DNA from: Prevotella sp. UBA7782
Lineage (GTDB): Bacteria > Bacteroidota > Bacteroidia > Bacteroidales > Bacteroidaceae
Direction of reading: 5' to 3'
Assembly: GCA_002480935.1 (NCBI GenBank)
Contig: DLDC01000001.1
Span: forward strand, 188-5,452
Length of the DNA stretch: 5,265 bases
Shown one piece after another: positions 1 through 5,265 of this stretch. A program made the translations under genes and the position numbers. The notes beneath the pieces were generated by a model that saw only the letters and a program-made list of their open reading frames with translations, did not search any database and was not told where the DNA came from. Each line of letters starts with the position of its first letter. Position 1 is the stretch's first letter.

Positions 1-547
1 CGGCCCCGCTCTCGCAATGGCAGTGGCAGTGCAGCCCCTGTATGTCGGCCGGCAATGTGCCAGGCAACTTATCTGCCGTCACGCCGAACCGCGTTCCGGG
101 CGCGCACGGGTTATATAATAAGGTCTCAATCTCCGAATATTCAGGATTTACGCGCAGCCCCAGCGAGAGATCCGGGTTGGCATTGAGCGCCCTCTCATGC
201 AGCCGCTCGTATTGCGACAGGCTGTTGAAGGTGAGGTGCGACGAGCATTTGGCTATCTCGTCTATCTCATCCGGCGTGTAGGCAGGCGAGTATGTATGCG
301 TGGGAGCGCCGAAGAGCTCGTTGCCCATGCGTGCCTCGAAGAGCGAACTGGCCGTGGTGGCGTTGATGTATGGCCTGAACAGCCTGAACGTTTTCCACAA
401 AGCATAAGCCTTGAAGGCCAGTATAATCTCTATTCCGGCCTCTTGGGCCACGCTTTTTATCAGGCTCAGATTGCCTCGCAGGAGCTCTTCTTCGAGCACG
501 TACGTGGGCTTGTGTATCTCCTGGAATGTTAGTTTGTTTGCTTTCAT
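1..547 (-). CDS. nspC: Carboxynorspermidine/carboxyspermidine decarboxylase, N-terminal part (cut by window edge)
   Basis: Cytoplasmic PLP enzyme that decarboxylates carboxynorspermidine or carboxyspermidine to norspermidine or spermidine, the last step of the alternative polyamine route. The reading frame starts at the ATG 547-545 and stays open to base 1, giving 182 residues of a family usually about 380 long. It begins with KPTYVLEEELLRGN (13-26), the usual opening of the alanine-racemase-fold barrel in this group. The segment ILAFKAYALWKTF (42-54) carries the probable PLP lysine, K46. Family-like blocks follow: SSLFEARMGNELFG (67-80), THTYSPAY (83-90), LTFNSLSQYE (105-114), LRVNPE (131-136), LYNPC with GTRFG (144-155), and GLHCHCHCES (171-180), matching the family's conserved GLHxHxxCE stretch. 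The C-terminal domain lies outside the window. The start is the only upstream Met; the next is deep in the barrel. The gene is divergent from the ThiE-like gene. Family assignment rests on recalled motifs, but they are numerous and in order. Confidence 0.9.
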   Translation of the reverse strand, partial: MKANKLTFQEIHKPTYVLEEELLRGNLSLIKSVAQEAGIEIILAFKAYALWKTFRLFRPYINATTASSLFEARMGNELFGAPTHTYSPAYTPDEIDEIAKCSSHLTFNSLSQYERLHERALNANPDLSLGLRVNPEYSEIETLLYNPCAPGTRFGVTADKLPGTLPADIQGLHCHCHCESGA

Positions 548-552
548 AGGTG

Positions 553-560
553 CAAATATA
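553..560 (-). promoter_or_regulatory. Candidate -7 element for nspC
   Basis: On the minus strand this reads TATATTTG, a perfect match to the Bacteroidetes TAnnTTTG -7 element. It ends only five bases before the nspC ATG, so transcription would begin at or next to the start codon. No well-spaced -33 TTG or TTTG is seen: one TTG at 575-573 is 12 bases away (too close) and a TTTG at 590-587 is 26 away (too far). The match is supported by its mirror copy in front of the opposite gene (647-657), where 10 of 11 bases agree in inverted orientation. Activity is inferred. Confidence 0.4.
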
Positions 561-570
561 CTTATTTTCG

Positions 571-628
571 TGCAATGTGCGCATGACAAACATCATGTTT
601 TTGCATTTTTCCGAATGATAACATTGCA
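571..628. repeat. Inverted repeat in the divergent promoter region
   Basis: TGCAATGT at 571-578 and ACATTGCA at 621-628 are perfect 8-bp inverted copies separated by 42 bases. The right copy overlaps the -33 TTG of the plus-strand promoter. A second inverted pair, CGTGCAA at 569-575 and TTGCACG at 652-658, nests around it. The arms could bind a dimeric regulator acting on both genes or arise by chance in A/T-rich DNA. No regulator is encoded nearby. Confidence 0.3.
588..600. promoter_or_regulatory. Short palindrome, possible operator
   Basis: AAACAT-C-ATGTTT is a perfect 6-bp palindrome around a central C. It lies near the midpoint between the nspC and ThiE-like -7 elements, inside the 571/621 inverted repeat. 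A site here could serve both divergent promoters. Its size and composition do not exclude chance. Confidence 0.3.
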
Positions 629-654
629 TGTTTCATATTTATTTCATACATTTG
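624..654 (+). promoter_or_regulatory. Promoter for the ThiE-like gene (and perhaps prs)
   Basis: A -33 TTG at 624-626 and a -7 TACATTTG at 647-654 are 20 bases apart, a normal spacing for the primary Bacteroidetes sigma factor. Transcription would start near 660, leaving a leader of roughly 15 bases before the ATG at 675. The leader is purine-rich (GAAAAGAAAACAGAC) with no Shine-Dalgarno sequence, as usual in this phylum. No comparable promoter is visible before prs, so this one may drive both genes. Confidence 0.7.
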
Positions 655-674
655 CACGTGAAAAGAAAACAGAC

Positions 675-1283
675 ATGAAGCTTGTTATACTGACGAAATC
701 CACATTCTTTGTGGAGGAAGACAAAATACTTGCTGCGCTCTTTGATGAGGGTATGGAGATGCTGCACATATCAAAACCAGGCAGCAGCCCTATCTTTTCC
801 GAGCGTCTTCTATCCCTCCTGCCGGAGGAGTATTATAAGAAAATCGTTGTGCATGACCATTTTTATCTGAAGAACGAGTTCGGACTGGCCGGCATACACC
901 TCGACTCTGACGCGACGCCCGTGCCCGACGGCTATCGCGGAAAGGTGAGCCGCACATGCACAGACCTCGATAAGCTGCGCGAGATGAAGCGCAACTCACA
1001 ATACGTTTTCCTTAGAAACATCTTCGACAGCGTGAGCGACAAGGAGCAAAAAGGCTCTTTCACGACCGAGCAACTGCTGGAGGCATCGCGCAAGGGCCTT
1101 ATAGACAAGAAGGTGTATGCCATGGGCGGCATCACGCTAGACAACGTCAGGCTGGTGCGCGACATGGGCTTCGGCGGCGTGGTGGTGTGCGGCGACCTGT
1201 GGAATCAGTTCGACATACACAACGAGGTAGACTACAAGCAGATCATTCAGCGTTTCAATATGTTCAGAAAAGCTGTGCAATAG
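675..1283 (+). CDS. Thiamine phosphate synthase/TenI family protein
   Basis: A 202-residue TIM-barrel protein of the ThiE/TenI superfamily. ThiE joins hydroxymethylpyrimidine pyrophosphate to thiazole phosphate to make thiamine phosphate; TenI members are related aromatizing or uncharacterised proteins. Visible motifs in order: VILTK (4-8), first strand; LHISKPG (30-36), second strand with the basic residue; HDHFYL (60-65); GIHL (73-76); the SRTCT turn (92-96), where relatives usually have a Ser-Cys/Ala-His type motif; VFLRNIFDS (111-119), where relatives usually have a G/S-PIF-type segment; AMGGI (149-153); and GGVVVCGDLW (167-176), the likely phosphate-binding strand and loop. Length fits the family. 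The ATG at 675 is chosen because it sits about 15 bases from the predicted transcription start. The frame is open back to 411, but that extension runs through the promoter and into nspC. The two altered loops make true ThiE activity uncertain, so no symbol is given. prs follows 67 bases downstream. Confidence 0.8.
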   Translation: MKLVILTKSTFFVEEDKILAALFDEGMEMLHISKPGSSPIFSERLLSLLPEEYYKKIVVHDHFYLKNEFGLAGIHLDSDATPVPDGYRGKVSRTCTDLDKLREMKRNSQYVFLRNIFDSVSDKEQKGSFTTEQLLEASRKGLIDKKVYAMGGITLDNVRLVRDMGFGGVVVCGDLWNQFDIHNEVDYKQIIQRFNMFRKAVQ

Positions 1284-1350
1284 TGCAGCCGGCATAGATA
1301 TAAGACAACAGACATCACATCATATCAATTCATAATAACTCCAAAGAACA

Positions 1351-2289
1351 ATGAGTGAAGATAACTCTTTTTTGGTATTCTCCGGCACTAAGACGAGATA
1401 CCTGGCAGAACGTATCTGCAAAAGTTTGGGTTGTCCGCTGGGCAATCTTCTCGTTACGAGATTCTCAGACGGCGAGTTTGCCGTATCGTATGAGGAATCC
1501 ATACGTGGCAAGGCCGTGTTTCTCGTGCAAAGCACATTCCCTAATTCAGACAACCTCATGGAGCTTCTGCTCATGATAGACGCTGCCAAGCGTGCTTCTG
1601 CAAGCCACATCATTGCCGTAATACCTTACTTTGGTTGGGCAAGACAAGACCGCAAGGACAAGCCGCGTGTGTCTATCGGCGCCAAACTCGTTGCCGACCT
1701 GCTCAGCGTGGCAGGCATCGACCGTGTGATAACGATGGACTTGCATGCCGATCAGATACAGGGCTTCTTCGATGTGCCTGTAGATCACCTCTATGCCAGC
1801 GGCGTTATACTGCCTTACTTGCAGAACCTGCACCTCAAAGACCTGGTCATCGCCTCACCTGACGTGGGCGGTTCGAAGCGTGCCAACACCTATGCCAAGT
1901 ATCTGGGATGCCCGCTCGTGCTGTGCAACAAGACACGCGCAAGGGCCAACGTGGTGGAGAGTATGCAGATTATTGGTGACGTGAAGGATAAGAACGTGGT
2001 TATCATAGACGATATGGTGGACACGGCCGGAACGATAACCAAGGCTGCCGACATCATGAAGAAGGCCGGAGCCAAGAGCGTAAGGGCCTGCGCAAGCCAC
2101 TGCGTGATGAGTGGTCCGGCCAGCGACAGGGTACAGGCAAGCTCTCTCGAGGAGATTGTCTTCACCGATTCTATTCCTTATACGCACCGCTGCGATAAGG
2201 TTAAGCAGCTCTCTGTGGCCGATATGTTCGCCGAAACCATTCGTCGTGTGGTGAACAACGAGAGCATCTCGTCACAGTATCTGGTTTAA
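1351..2289 (+). CDS. prs: Ribose-phosphate pyrophosphokinase (PRPP synthetase)
   Basis: Cytoplasmic class I enzyme that transfers pyrophosphate from ATP to ribose 5-phosphate, giving PRPP for purine, pyrimidine, NAD, histidine and tryptophan synthesis. The protein is 312 residues, full length for the family. Motifs: FSDGE (38-42), ATP/allosteric region; NLMELLLMIDAAKRASA (68-84); the flexible loop YFGWARQDRKDKPRVSIGAK (93-112), with R98 and Q99 for ATP and one residue shorter than in E. coli; MDLHADQIQGFF (129-140), with the metal/ATP histidine H132; SPDVGGSKRA (169-178); K194 and R196 in NKTRARANV, matching the catalytic Lys and Arg of the family; and the ribose-phosphate loop VVIIDDMVDTAGTI (216-229). 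The C-terminus NNESIS (302-307) is also typical. The first ATG is used: it gives the normal N-terminus and follows an A/T-rich leader without Shine-Dalgarno. No TAnnTTTG promoter is seen in 1284-1350, so read-through from the ThiE-like gene is likely. Confidence 0.97.
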   Translation: MSEDNSFLVFSGTKTRYLAERICKSLGCPLGNLLVTRFSDGEFAVSYEESIRGKAVFLVQSTFPNSDNLMELLLMIDAAKRASASHIIAVIPYFGWARQDRKDKPRVSIGAKLVADLLSVAGIDRVITMDLHADQIQGFFDVPVDHLYASGVILPYLQNLHLKDLVIASPDVGGSKRANTYAKYLGCPLVLCNKTRARANVVESMQIIGDVKDKNVVIIDDMVDTAGTITKAADIMKKAGAKSVRACASHCVMSGPASDRVQASSLEEIVFTDSIPYTHRCDKVKQLSVADMFAETIRRVVNNESISSQYLV

Positions 2290-2298
2290 TAAGTTGTC

Positions 2299-2316
2299 TG
2301 ACTACCCTCGTAGTCA
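2299..2316. other. Small hairpin just after prs
   Basis: TGACTAC-CCTC-GTAGTCA is a perfect 7-bp stem with a four-base loop, starting 10 bases after the prs stop codon. It has no T-run on either side. It may protect the mRNA 3' end or act with the larger hairpin downstream. A chance origin is possible. Confidence 0.35.
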
Positions 2317-2330
2317 CATCCATAAAGGCA

Positions 2331-2364
2331 AGAGCCGCATTCCTGATGTTAGGGATGCGGCTCT
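2331..2364 (+). terminator. Hairpin between convergent prs and Gate-protein genes, probable terminator
   Basis: AGAGCCGCATTCC (2331-2343) pairs with GGGATGCGGCTCT (2352-2364) across an 8-base loop, a 13-bp GC-rich stem. In plus-strand RNA the one imperfect position is a U-G wobble. In minus-strand RNA the same position is an A-C mismatch, so the structure favours the prs transcript. The plus side lacks a T-run (CGTCGTAATGG follows). On the minus side TTGCCTTTAT follows, only slightly T-rich. It may terminate weakly in both directions or act as an mRNA-stabilising stem. Confidence 0.55.
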
Positions 2365-2441
2365 CGTCGTAATGGTCATGCCTTTGTCTTCGGGCCGTGA
2401 GCATCAGCCCGCTTGACCTTATCCGTCAGGCAGCCGGTGCC

Positions 2442-3629
2442 TTACAGGCAGGTGAAGGCCAGGTAGAAGAGATGCGCGGCGATGCCTGCGCACAGCCCTC
2501 CGATGGTGTGTGAGAGGATGGCTTTGGAGGTTAGCTCGCGATAACCGATGGAGTCGAGCATGGCGGTATGGGTGCTCAGGAAGCCGCTCCAGCACATGCC
2601 CATGGCTGTGAACACGGCTATGGCGTTGCCGTCTATCCACCCCGCGCGCACAAAGTTGGGCACCAGACCGAGCGCCGCGCCCACAGCTCCGAGCGCAGTG
2701 ATGGGGAATGCCACCTGATGAGCATCAGAGAAGCCGAACAAGAAGTGCAGCGCGCCGTTCAGATGGTCGGCCAGCGCGGGCAGCAGCTCAATGCCCTCAT
2801 AGGCCTGACCCGTGTAGGTGCCATGCTCGCCAGGGCCGAACGTGAGCACCATCACAAAGGTGGAAATGATGAGAACGCCCGGAATGATAGACATACCTAC
2901 ATCTACTCCCGACTTGCCACCGTCTAGCAGGGCATTGAGAATGCGCAGAAAGAGGCTCTTCTCCTCACGGTGCAACGGGCGCACGGGCATGTCCTTGAAC
3001 ATCTGCGAGCTGAGGGCGTCCTCGTCACGATACTGAGGATAGCTCTTCAGAACCAGCCTCTGCATGAGCCGGGTAGACACGATGCAGCCCGCGCAGGCAC
3101 CCAGCAGTCCGACGACAGCTGCCGTCATATAGCCCTGCCCTATCATAAACACGATGACGATGAGCCCCATGCCGAAGGCCGTTCCAAAGTTGGTGAGCGA
3201 TATATACTGGTATTTCTTGAAGTAACTGCTGAACTTTTTATCCTTGGCCAGCGTGATGATGGCCGGGTTATCGCTCAGAAACGTGAGCACAGCACCCAGT
3301 GAAGCCACGCCCGGCAGGTGGAAGATGGGGCGCATGAGTGGCCTGAGCAGCTTCTCGATGAGGTCTACCACGCCAAACTCAGCGAATATCTTGCCCAGCG
3401 CTCCCGTCAGAACGCAGATGGACATGAGGTAGAAACAGGTGTTGAGCAGCAGGTCGTGGGCCGTGTGCATGATGGTGTTGAGCATGGCTGACACGCCCAT
3501 CACACTGCCTATGTAACCGAACAACACGCCTATAATGGCCAGACACATCACGCCTCCCGGTATGCGTCTCCACATGTTCATGACCATATCCTTGCCATAA
3601 ACACATCTCTTTGATGGGTTAACTTTCAT
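2442..3629 (-). CDS. Nucleoside-recognition (Gate) domain integral membrane protein
   Basis: A 395-residue polytopic inner-membrane protein with the character of the Gate-domain group that includes spore-maturation SpmA/SpmB-like and YjiH-like proteins. The substrate and role are unknown; Gate proteins are suspected of passing nucleosides or ions. Hydrophobic segments are near residues 25-48, 59-82, 104-126, 145-165, 168-186, 230-256, 307-325, 334-352 and 369-393. Two similar-looking halves are seen: RPLMRPIFHLPG...GAVLTFLSDNPA (96-123) with TNFGTAFGMGLIVIV (146-160), and GVDVGMSIIPGVLIIS (231-246) with AFPITALGAVGAALGLVP (307-324). A polar charged linker (about 190-225) joins them. The organism type is non-sporulating, so a sporulation role is unlikely. 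The first ATG (AT-rich upstream, ATG-AAA opening typical of this phylum) is used; Met15, Met17 or Met19, just before the first membrane segment, are possible alternatives. It has its own promoter upstream and converges on prs. Confidence 0.75.
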   Translation of the reverse strand: MKVNPSKRCVYGKDMVMNMWRRIPGGVMCLAIIGVLFGYIGSVMGVSAMLNTIMHTAHDLLLNTCFYLMSICVLTGALGKIFAEFGVVDLIEKLLRPLMRPIFHLPGVASLGAVLTFLSDNPAIITLAKDKKFSSYFKKYQYISLTNFGTAFGMGLIVIVFMIGQGYMTAAVVGLLGACAGCIVSTRLMQRLVLKSYPQYRDEDALSSQMFKDMPVRPLHREEKSLFLRILNALLDGGKSGVDVGMSIIPGVLIISTFVMVLTFGPGEHGTYTGQAYEGIELLPALADHLNGALHFLFGFSDAHQVAFPITALGAVGAALGLVPNFVRAGWIDGNAIAVFTAMGMCWSGFLSTHTAMLDSIGYRELTSKAILSHTIGGLCAGIAAHLFYLAFTCL

Positions 3630-3652
3630 AGATTTAAGGTTGAAAAGAACAA

Positions 3653-3688
3653 TTATTCATTGGCTTCACGCCTATTGATGGCAGCCAT
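3653..3688 (-). CDS. Possible short upstream ORF in the Gate-gene leader
   Basis: ATG at 3688-3686 opens 11 codons, MAAINRREANE, ending in TAA 23 bases before the Gate-gene ATG. The same frame is open further up to an ATG at 3760-3758 (35 residues in all, with a lysine/arginine-rich middle, KKSSPGRPKDL). That longer form would start upstream of the predicted promoter, so it could not be made from this transcript. This may be a translated leader peptide, the remnant tail of an older gene, or chance. No stalling motif or run of codons for one amino acid is seen. Confidence 0.25.
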   Translation of the reverse strand: MAAINRREANE

Positions 3689-3691
3689 GAG

Positions 3692-3711
3692 GTCCTTGGG
3701 CCTGCCCGGAC
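3692..3711 (-). other. GC-rich hairpin in the Gate-gene 5' leader
   Basis: In minus-strand RNA, GUCCGGG and CCC-AA-GGAC pair into a 7-bp stem with a two-base bulge and a four-base loop. It would lie about 10-30 bases after the predicted start of transcription, in an otherwise AT-rich region. It could affect translation or RNA stability. There is no T-run after it, so it is not an intrinsic terminator, and I do not recognise a known riboswitch. Confidence 0.4.
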
Positions 3712-3728
3712 TGCTCTTCTTCAGGCAA

Positions 3729-3757
3729 CAAAGATAGTGTTTTTTTGTAAAGAACAA
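3729..3757 (-). promoter_or_regulatory. Promoter for the Gate-domain membrane protein
   Basis: On the minus strand a -33 TTG (3757-3755) and a -7 TATCTTTG (3736-3729) are 18 bases apart, matching the Bacteroidetes consensus. Long A-runs on the minus strand (3793-3786, 3778-3772, 3746-3740) flank it and could add curvature. Transcription would start near 3722, giving a leader of about 93 bases that holds the hairpin and short ORF. Confidence 0.65.
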
Positions 3758-3808
3758 CATCTTTCACGTAATTTTTTTCCCCTTCTTTTTTTTCCTGAAA
3801 GGGCATAT

Positions 3809-3871
3809 AAAAACCGCTCCCCACCCTCTCACAACCTTCCGAATGGCGGAAAGCAGGAGAGAATGGGGAGC
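3809..3871 (-). terminator. Intrinsic terminator after the OPT transporter gene
   Basis: Read on the minus strand, GCTCCCCATTCTCTC (3871-3857) pairs with GAGAGGGTGGGGAGC (3830-3816) over 15 bp with two U-G wobbles. An inner 7-bp stem, CTTTCCG (3853-3847) with CGGAAGG (3841-3835), closes a five-base loop. GG and five T's (3813-3809) follow. The wobble pairs become A-C mismatches on the other strand, so the direction is clear. It begins about 25 bases after the OPT stop codon and separates that gene from the Gate gene. Confidence 0.9.
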
Positions 3872-3896
3872 AGACTATTATTATATAAGGTATATC

Positions 3897-5265
3897 TTAT
3901 TCAGCCTTCTTGGTCTTCGTGGCCAGGATAAAGTATAATATCAGGGCGATGTAAGCCACTAATGAGAGCAGCTCAGAGAGGTGATTGTCCCACCAACTGC
4001 TGTAGTCAACCTCAAAGCCACCAAACTTCAGCAGCGCGCTCACCACGCCCATGAGGGCTCCACCGGCTATAAATCCGCTGGCAAGCAGCGTACCCTTGTC
4101 ACCGCGCGCCTTGTTTACGGCAGCGTCCTTAGACCGTGTGGTGACATACCAGTTGATAGCTCCGCCCACAAGAAGCGGAGTGTTGAGCTGAATGGGGATG
4201 AACATGCCCAGGGCAAAGGCCAGTGCCGGCACCTTGCAACGGTCGAGGATAAGCGCGATGACAGCTCCTATGCCATAGAGAATCCATGGTGCTCCCTGTC
4301 CGCTCATCAGGGGTTTGATGACTGCTGCCATGGCATGTGCCTGCGGTGCAGCCAGTTTGTCGGAGTCGAAACCGTAGGTCTTGTTCAGCACAATCATCAC
4401 TCCGGCCACCGTAGCTGCCGAGATGATGGTGCCCACAAACTTAAAAGTCTCTTGCTTGGCGGGTGTCGTGCCGAGCCAGTAACCTATCTTCAAGTCAGTG
4501 ATGAAGCTGCCAGCCATCGACAGGGCGGTGCATACCACGGCGCCCATGAGCAGTGCCGCGAGCATACCCGCATTGCCTTTAAGGCCCACAGCCACCATAA
4601 CCACGGAGGCAAGTATGAGGGTCATGAGCGTCATACCCGACACAGGGTTAGAGCCAACAATGGCTATGGCGTTGGCAGCTACCGTAGTAAAGAGGAAAGC
4701 AATGATGGCTACGAGCAGTATAGCGACCACGGCGTGCAGCAAATTGAAGTCCATCACGCCCAAATAGAAGAACGCGAAGATGATGAGAAGGGTGGAAATA
4801 GAGCCTATGGCGATGATTTTGAAAGAGATGTCGCGCTGTGTGCGTATCACCTCATCGGCCGAAGCGCCCTTTCCGCGCAGCTCTTTCGAGGCTAGCGACA
4901 CGGCACTGCGAATGATGCCCCAGCTCTTGATGATGCCCAGGATGCCGGCCATGGCGATGCCGCCAATGCCGATGGAACGGGCATAACTGGTGAATATCTG
5001 CTCAGGCGACATGCTTCCCACGGTCTGTGTGATGGTAGGATCCCACTGATTGAGCACCGTATCGGGGAAGATAAGGGCCATGCCCGGCACAATGAGCCAC
5101 CACACTGCGAGCGAGCCCAGGCAGATAACGAAGGCATATCTCAGGCCTATGATATAGCCTAAGCCCAGCACTGCGGCACCCGTATTGATGCTGAAGAACA
5201 GCTTGGCCTTGTCTGCCAGCACCTGACCCACACCCAGTATGCGGCTCGTAACGTTCTCGTTCCAC
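3897..5265 (-). CDS. OPT-family oligopeptide transporter, C-terminal part (cut by window edge)
   Basis: Inner-membrane secondary transporter of the OPT (oligopeptide/metal-chelate) family, thought to import small peptides or chelates with protons. The frame is open to the right edge; the first complete codon is at 5264-5262 and TAA is at 3899-3897. About 455 residues are present, and bacterial members usually run 600-700, so the N-terminal third is missing. Numbering from the first visible residue, about twelve hydrophobic segments are seen, near 29-45, 49-67, 98-118, 148-170, 176-205, 209-228, 233-254, 276-293, 327-340, 346-374, 393-411 and 432-449. Family hallmarks: GLGYIIGLR (34-42), GSNPVSGMT (204-212), TDLKIGYWLGTTPAKQ (256-271), and the PALAFALGMFIP block (346-357) with GGAINWY (367-373). 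It ends in a charged KTKKAE tail. The true start is outside the window; the in-frame GTG at 5231 is internal. A strong terminator follows. Substrate cannot be told from sequence alone. Confidence 0.92.
   Translation of the reverse strand, partial: WNENVTSRILGVGQVLADKAKLFFSINTGAAVLGLGYIIGLRYAFVICLGSLAVWWLIVPGMALIFPDTVLNQWDPTITQTVGSMSPEQIFTSYARSIGIGGIAMAGILGIIKSWGIIRSAVSLASKELRGKGASADEVIRTQRDISFKIIAIGSISTLLIIFAFFYLGVMDFNLLHAVVAILLVAIIAFLFTTVAANAIAIVGSNPVSGMTLMTLILASVVMVAVGLKGNAGMLAALLMGAVVCTALSMAGSFITDLKIGYWLGTTPAKQETFKFVGTIISAATVAGVMIVLNKTYGFDSDKLAAPQAHAMAAVIKPLMSGQGAPWILYGIGAVIALILDRCKVPALAFALGMFIPIQLNTPLLVGGAINWYVTTRSKDAAVNKARGDKGTLLASGFIAGGALMGVVSALLKFGGFEVDYSSWWDNHLSELLSLVAYIALILYFILATKTKKAE

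Noticed and set aside
17..34. GGCAGT tandem-like repeat as a microsatellite
   Set aside because: It is only two to three units and is explained as the coding sequence for the HCHCHC run of NspC.
267..629. 120-residue minus-strand frame overlapping nspC
   Set aside because: It is a shifted frame over nspC with an Arg-rich, unstructured translation. The nspC frame contains the ordered family motifs.
411..674. N-terminal extension of the ThiE-like reading frame (open from 411)
   Set aside because: It crosses the promoter, the divergent spacer and the coding start of nspC on the other strand, and adds sequence unlike any ThiE protein. The ATG at 675 gives the family's normal N-terminus.
2331..2364. 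Hairpin as a clear terminator of the Gate gene on the minus strand
   Set aside because: In minus-strand RNA the stem has an A-C mismatch and is followed only by TTGCCTTTAT. It fits the plus-strand transcript better, so any bidirectional role is noted only as a possibility.
3981..4895. Long 304-residue open frame on the plus strand
   Set aside because: It lies antisense to the OPT gene, whose hydrophobic, motif-bearing frame is clearly the real one. The plus-strand translation is His/Arg/Gly-rich with no recognisable domain, as expected of a shadow frame.
3897..5231. OPT gene treated as complete from the GTG at 5231
   Set aside because: The frame continues upstream to the window edge without a stop, and the family is about 200 residues longer at the N-terminus, so the GTG is an internal valine.
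5002..5265. Minus-strand frame starting with GTG at the right edge
   Set aside because: It is a different frame from the OPT protein and gives a Cys/Arg/His-rich translation. The OPT frame runs through the same bases with conserved membrane motifs.

Overview
The window looks like ordinary chromosome from a member of the Bacteroidota, most likely order Bacteroidales and possibly the Prevotellaceae. Three things suggest this. The clearest promoters match the Bacteroidetes -7 element TAnnTTTG. The start codons have A/T-rich leaders with no Shine-Dalgarno sequence. The protein sequences, especially the PRPP synthetase with its RKDKPRVSIGAK loop and the carboxynorspermidine decarboxylase, have a Bacteroidales character. 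Genus-level placement is inference. I see no tRNA, rRNA, CRISPR array, insertion sequence or other mobile element.

Layout, left to right. Bases 1-547 (minus strand) hold the N-terminal half of NspC, a PLP decarboxylase of polyamine synthesis, cut by the left edge. A 127-base divergent promoter region (548-674) follows. It has two mirror-image -7 elements and nested inverted repeats. On the plus strand come a ThiE/TenI-type protein (675-1283) and prs, PRPP synthetase (1351-2289). They are 67 bases apart with no visible promoter between them, so they may be co-transcribed. A hairpin at 2331-2364 sits between prs and the gene converging on it.

The right half is on the minus strand. A nucleoside-recognition (Gate) domain membrane protein occupies 2442-3629. 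It has its own promoter about 100 bases upstream (3729-3757) and a leader with a strong hairpin and a short upstream ORF. Farther upstream is the C-terminal two thirds of an OPT-family oligopeptide transporter (3897 to the right edge), which ends in a well-formed intrinsic terminator (3809-3871). The OPT and Gate genes are therefore probably separate transcription units.

Taken together this is a housekeeping segment: polyamine synthesis, a thiamine-pathway homologue, PRPP supply for nucleotide synthesis, and two inner-membrane proteins. I did not find a convincing new system. The points most worth a second look are the mirrored divergent promoters (with nspC possibly leaderless), the ThiE-like protein with altered active-site segments, and the leader of the Gate-protein gene.
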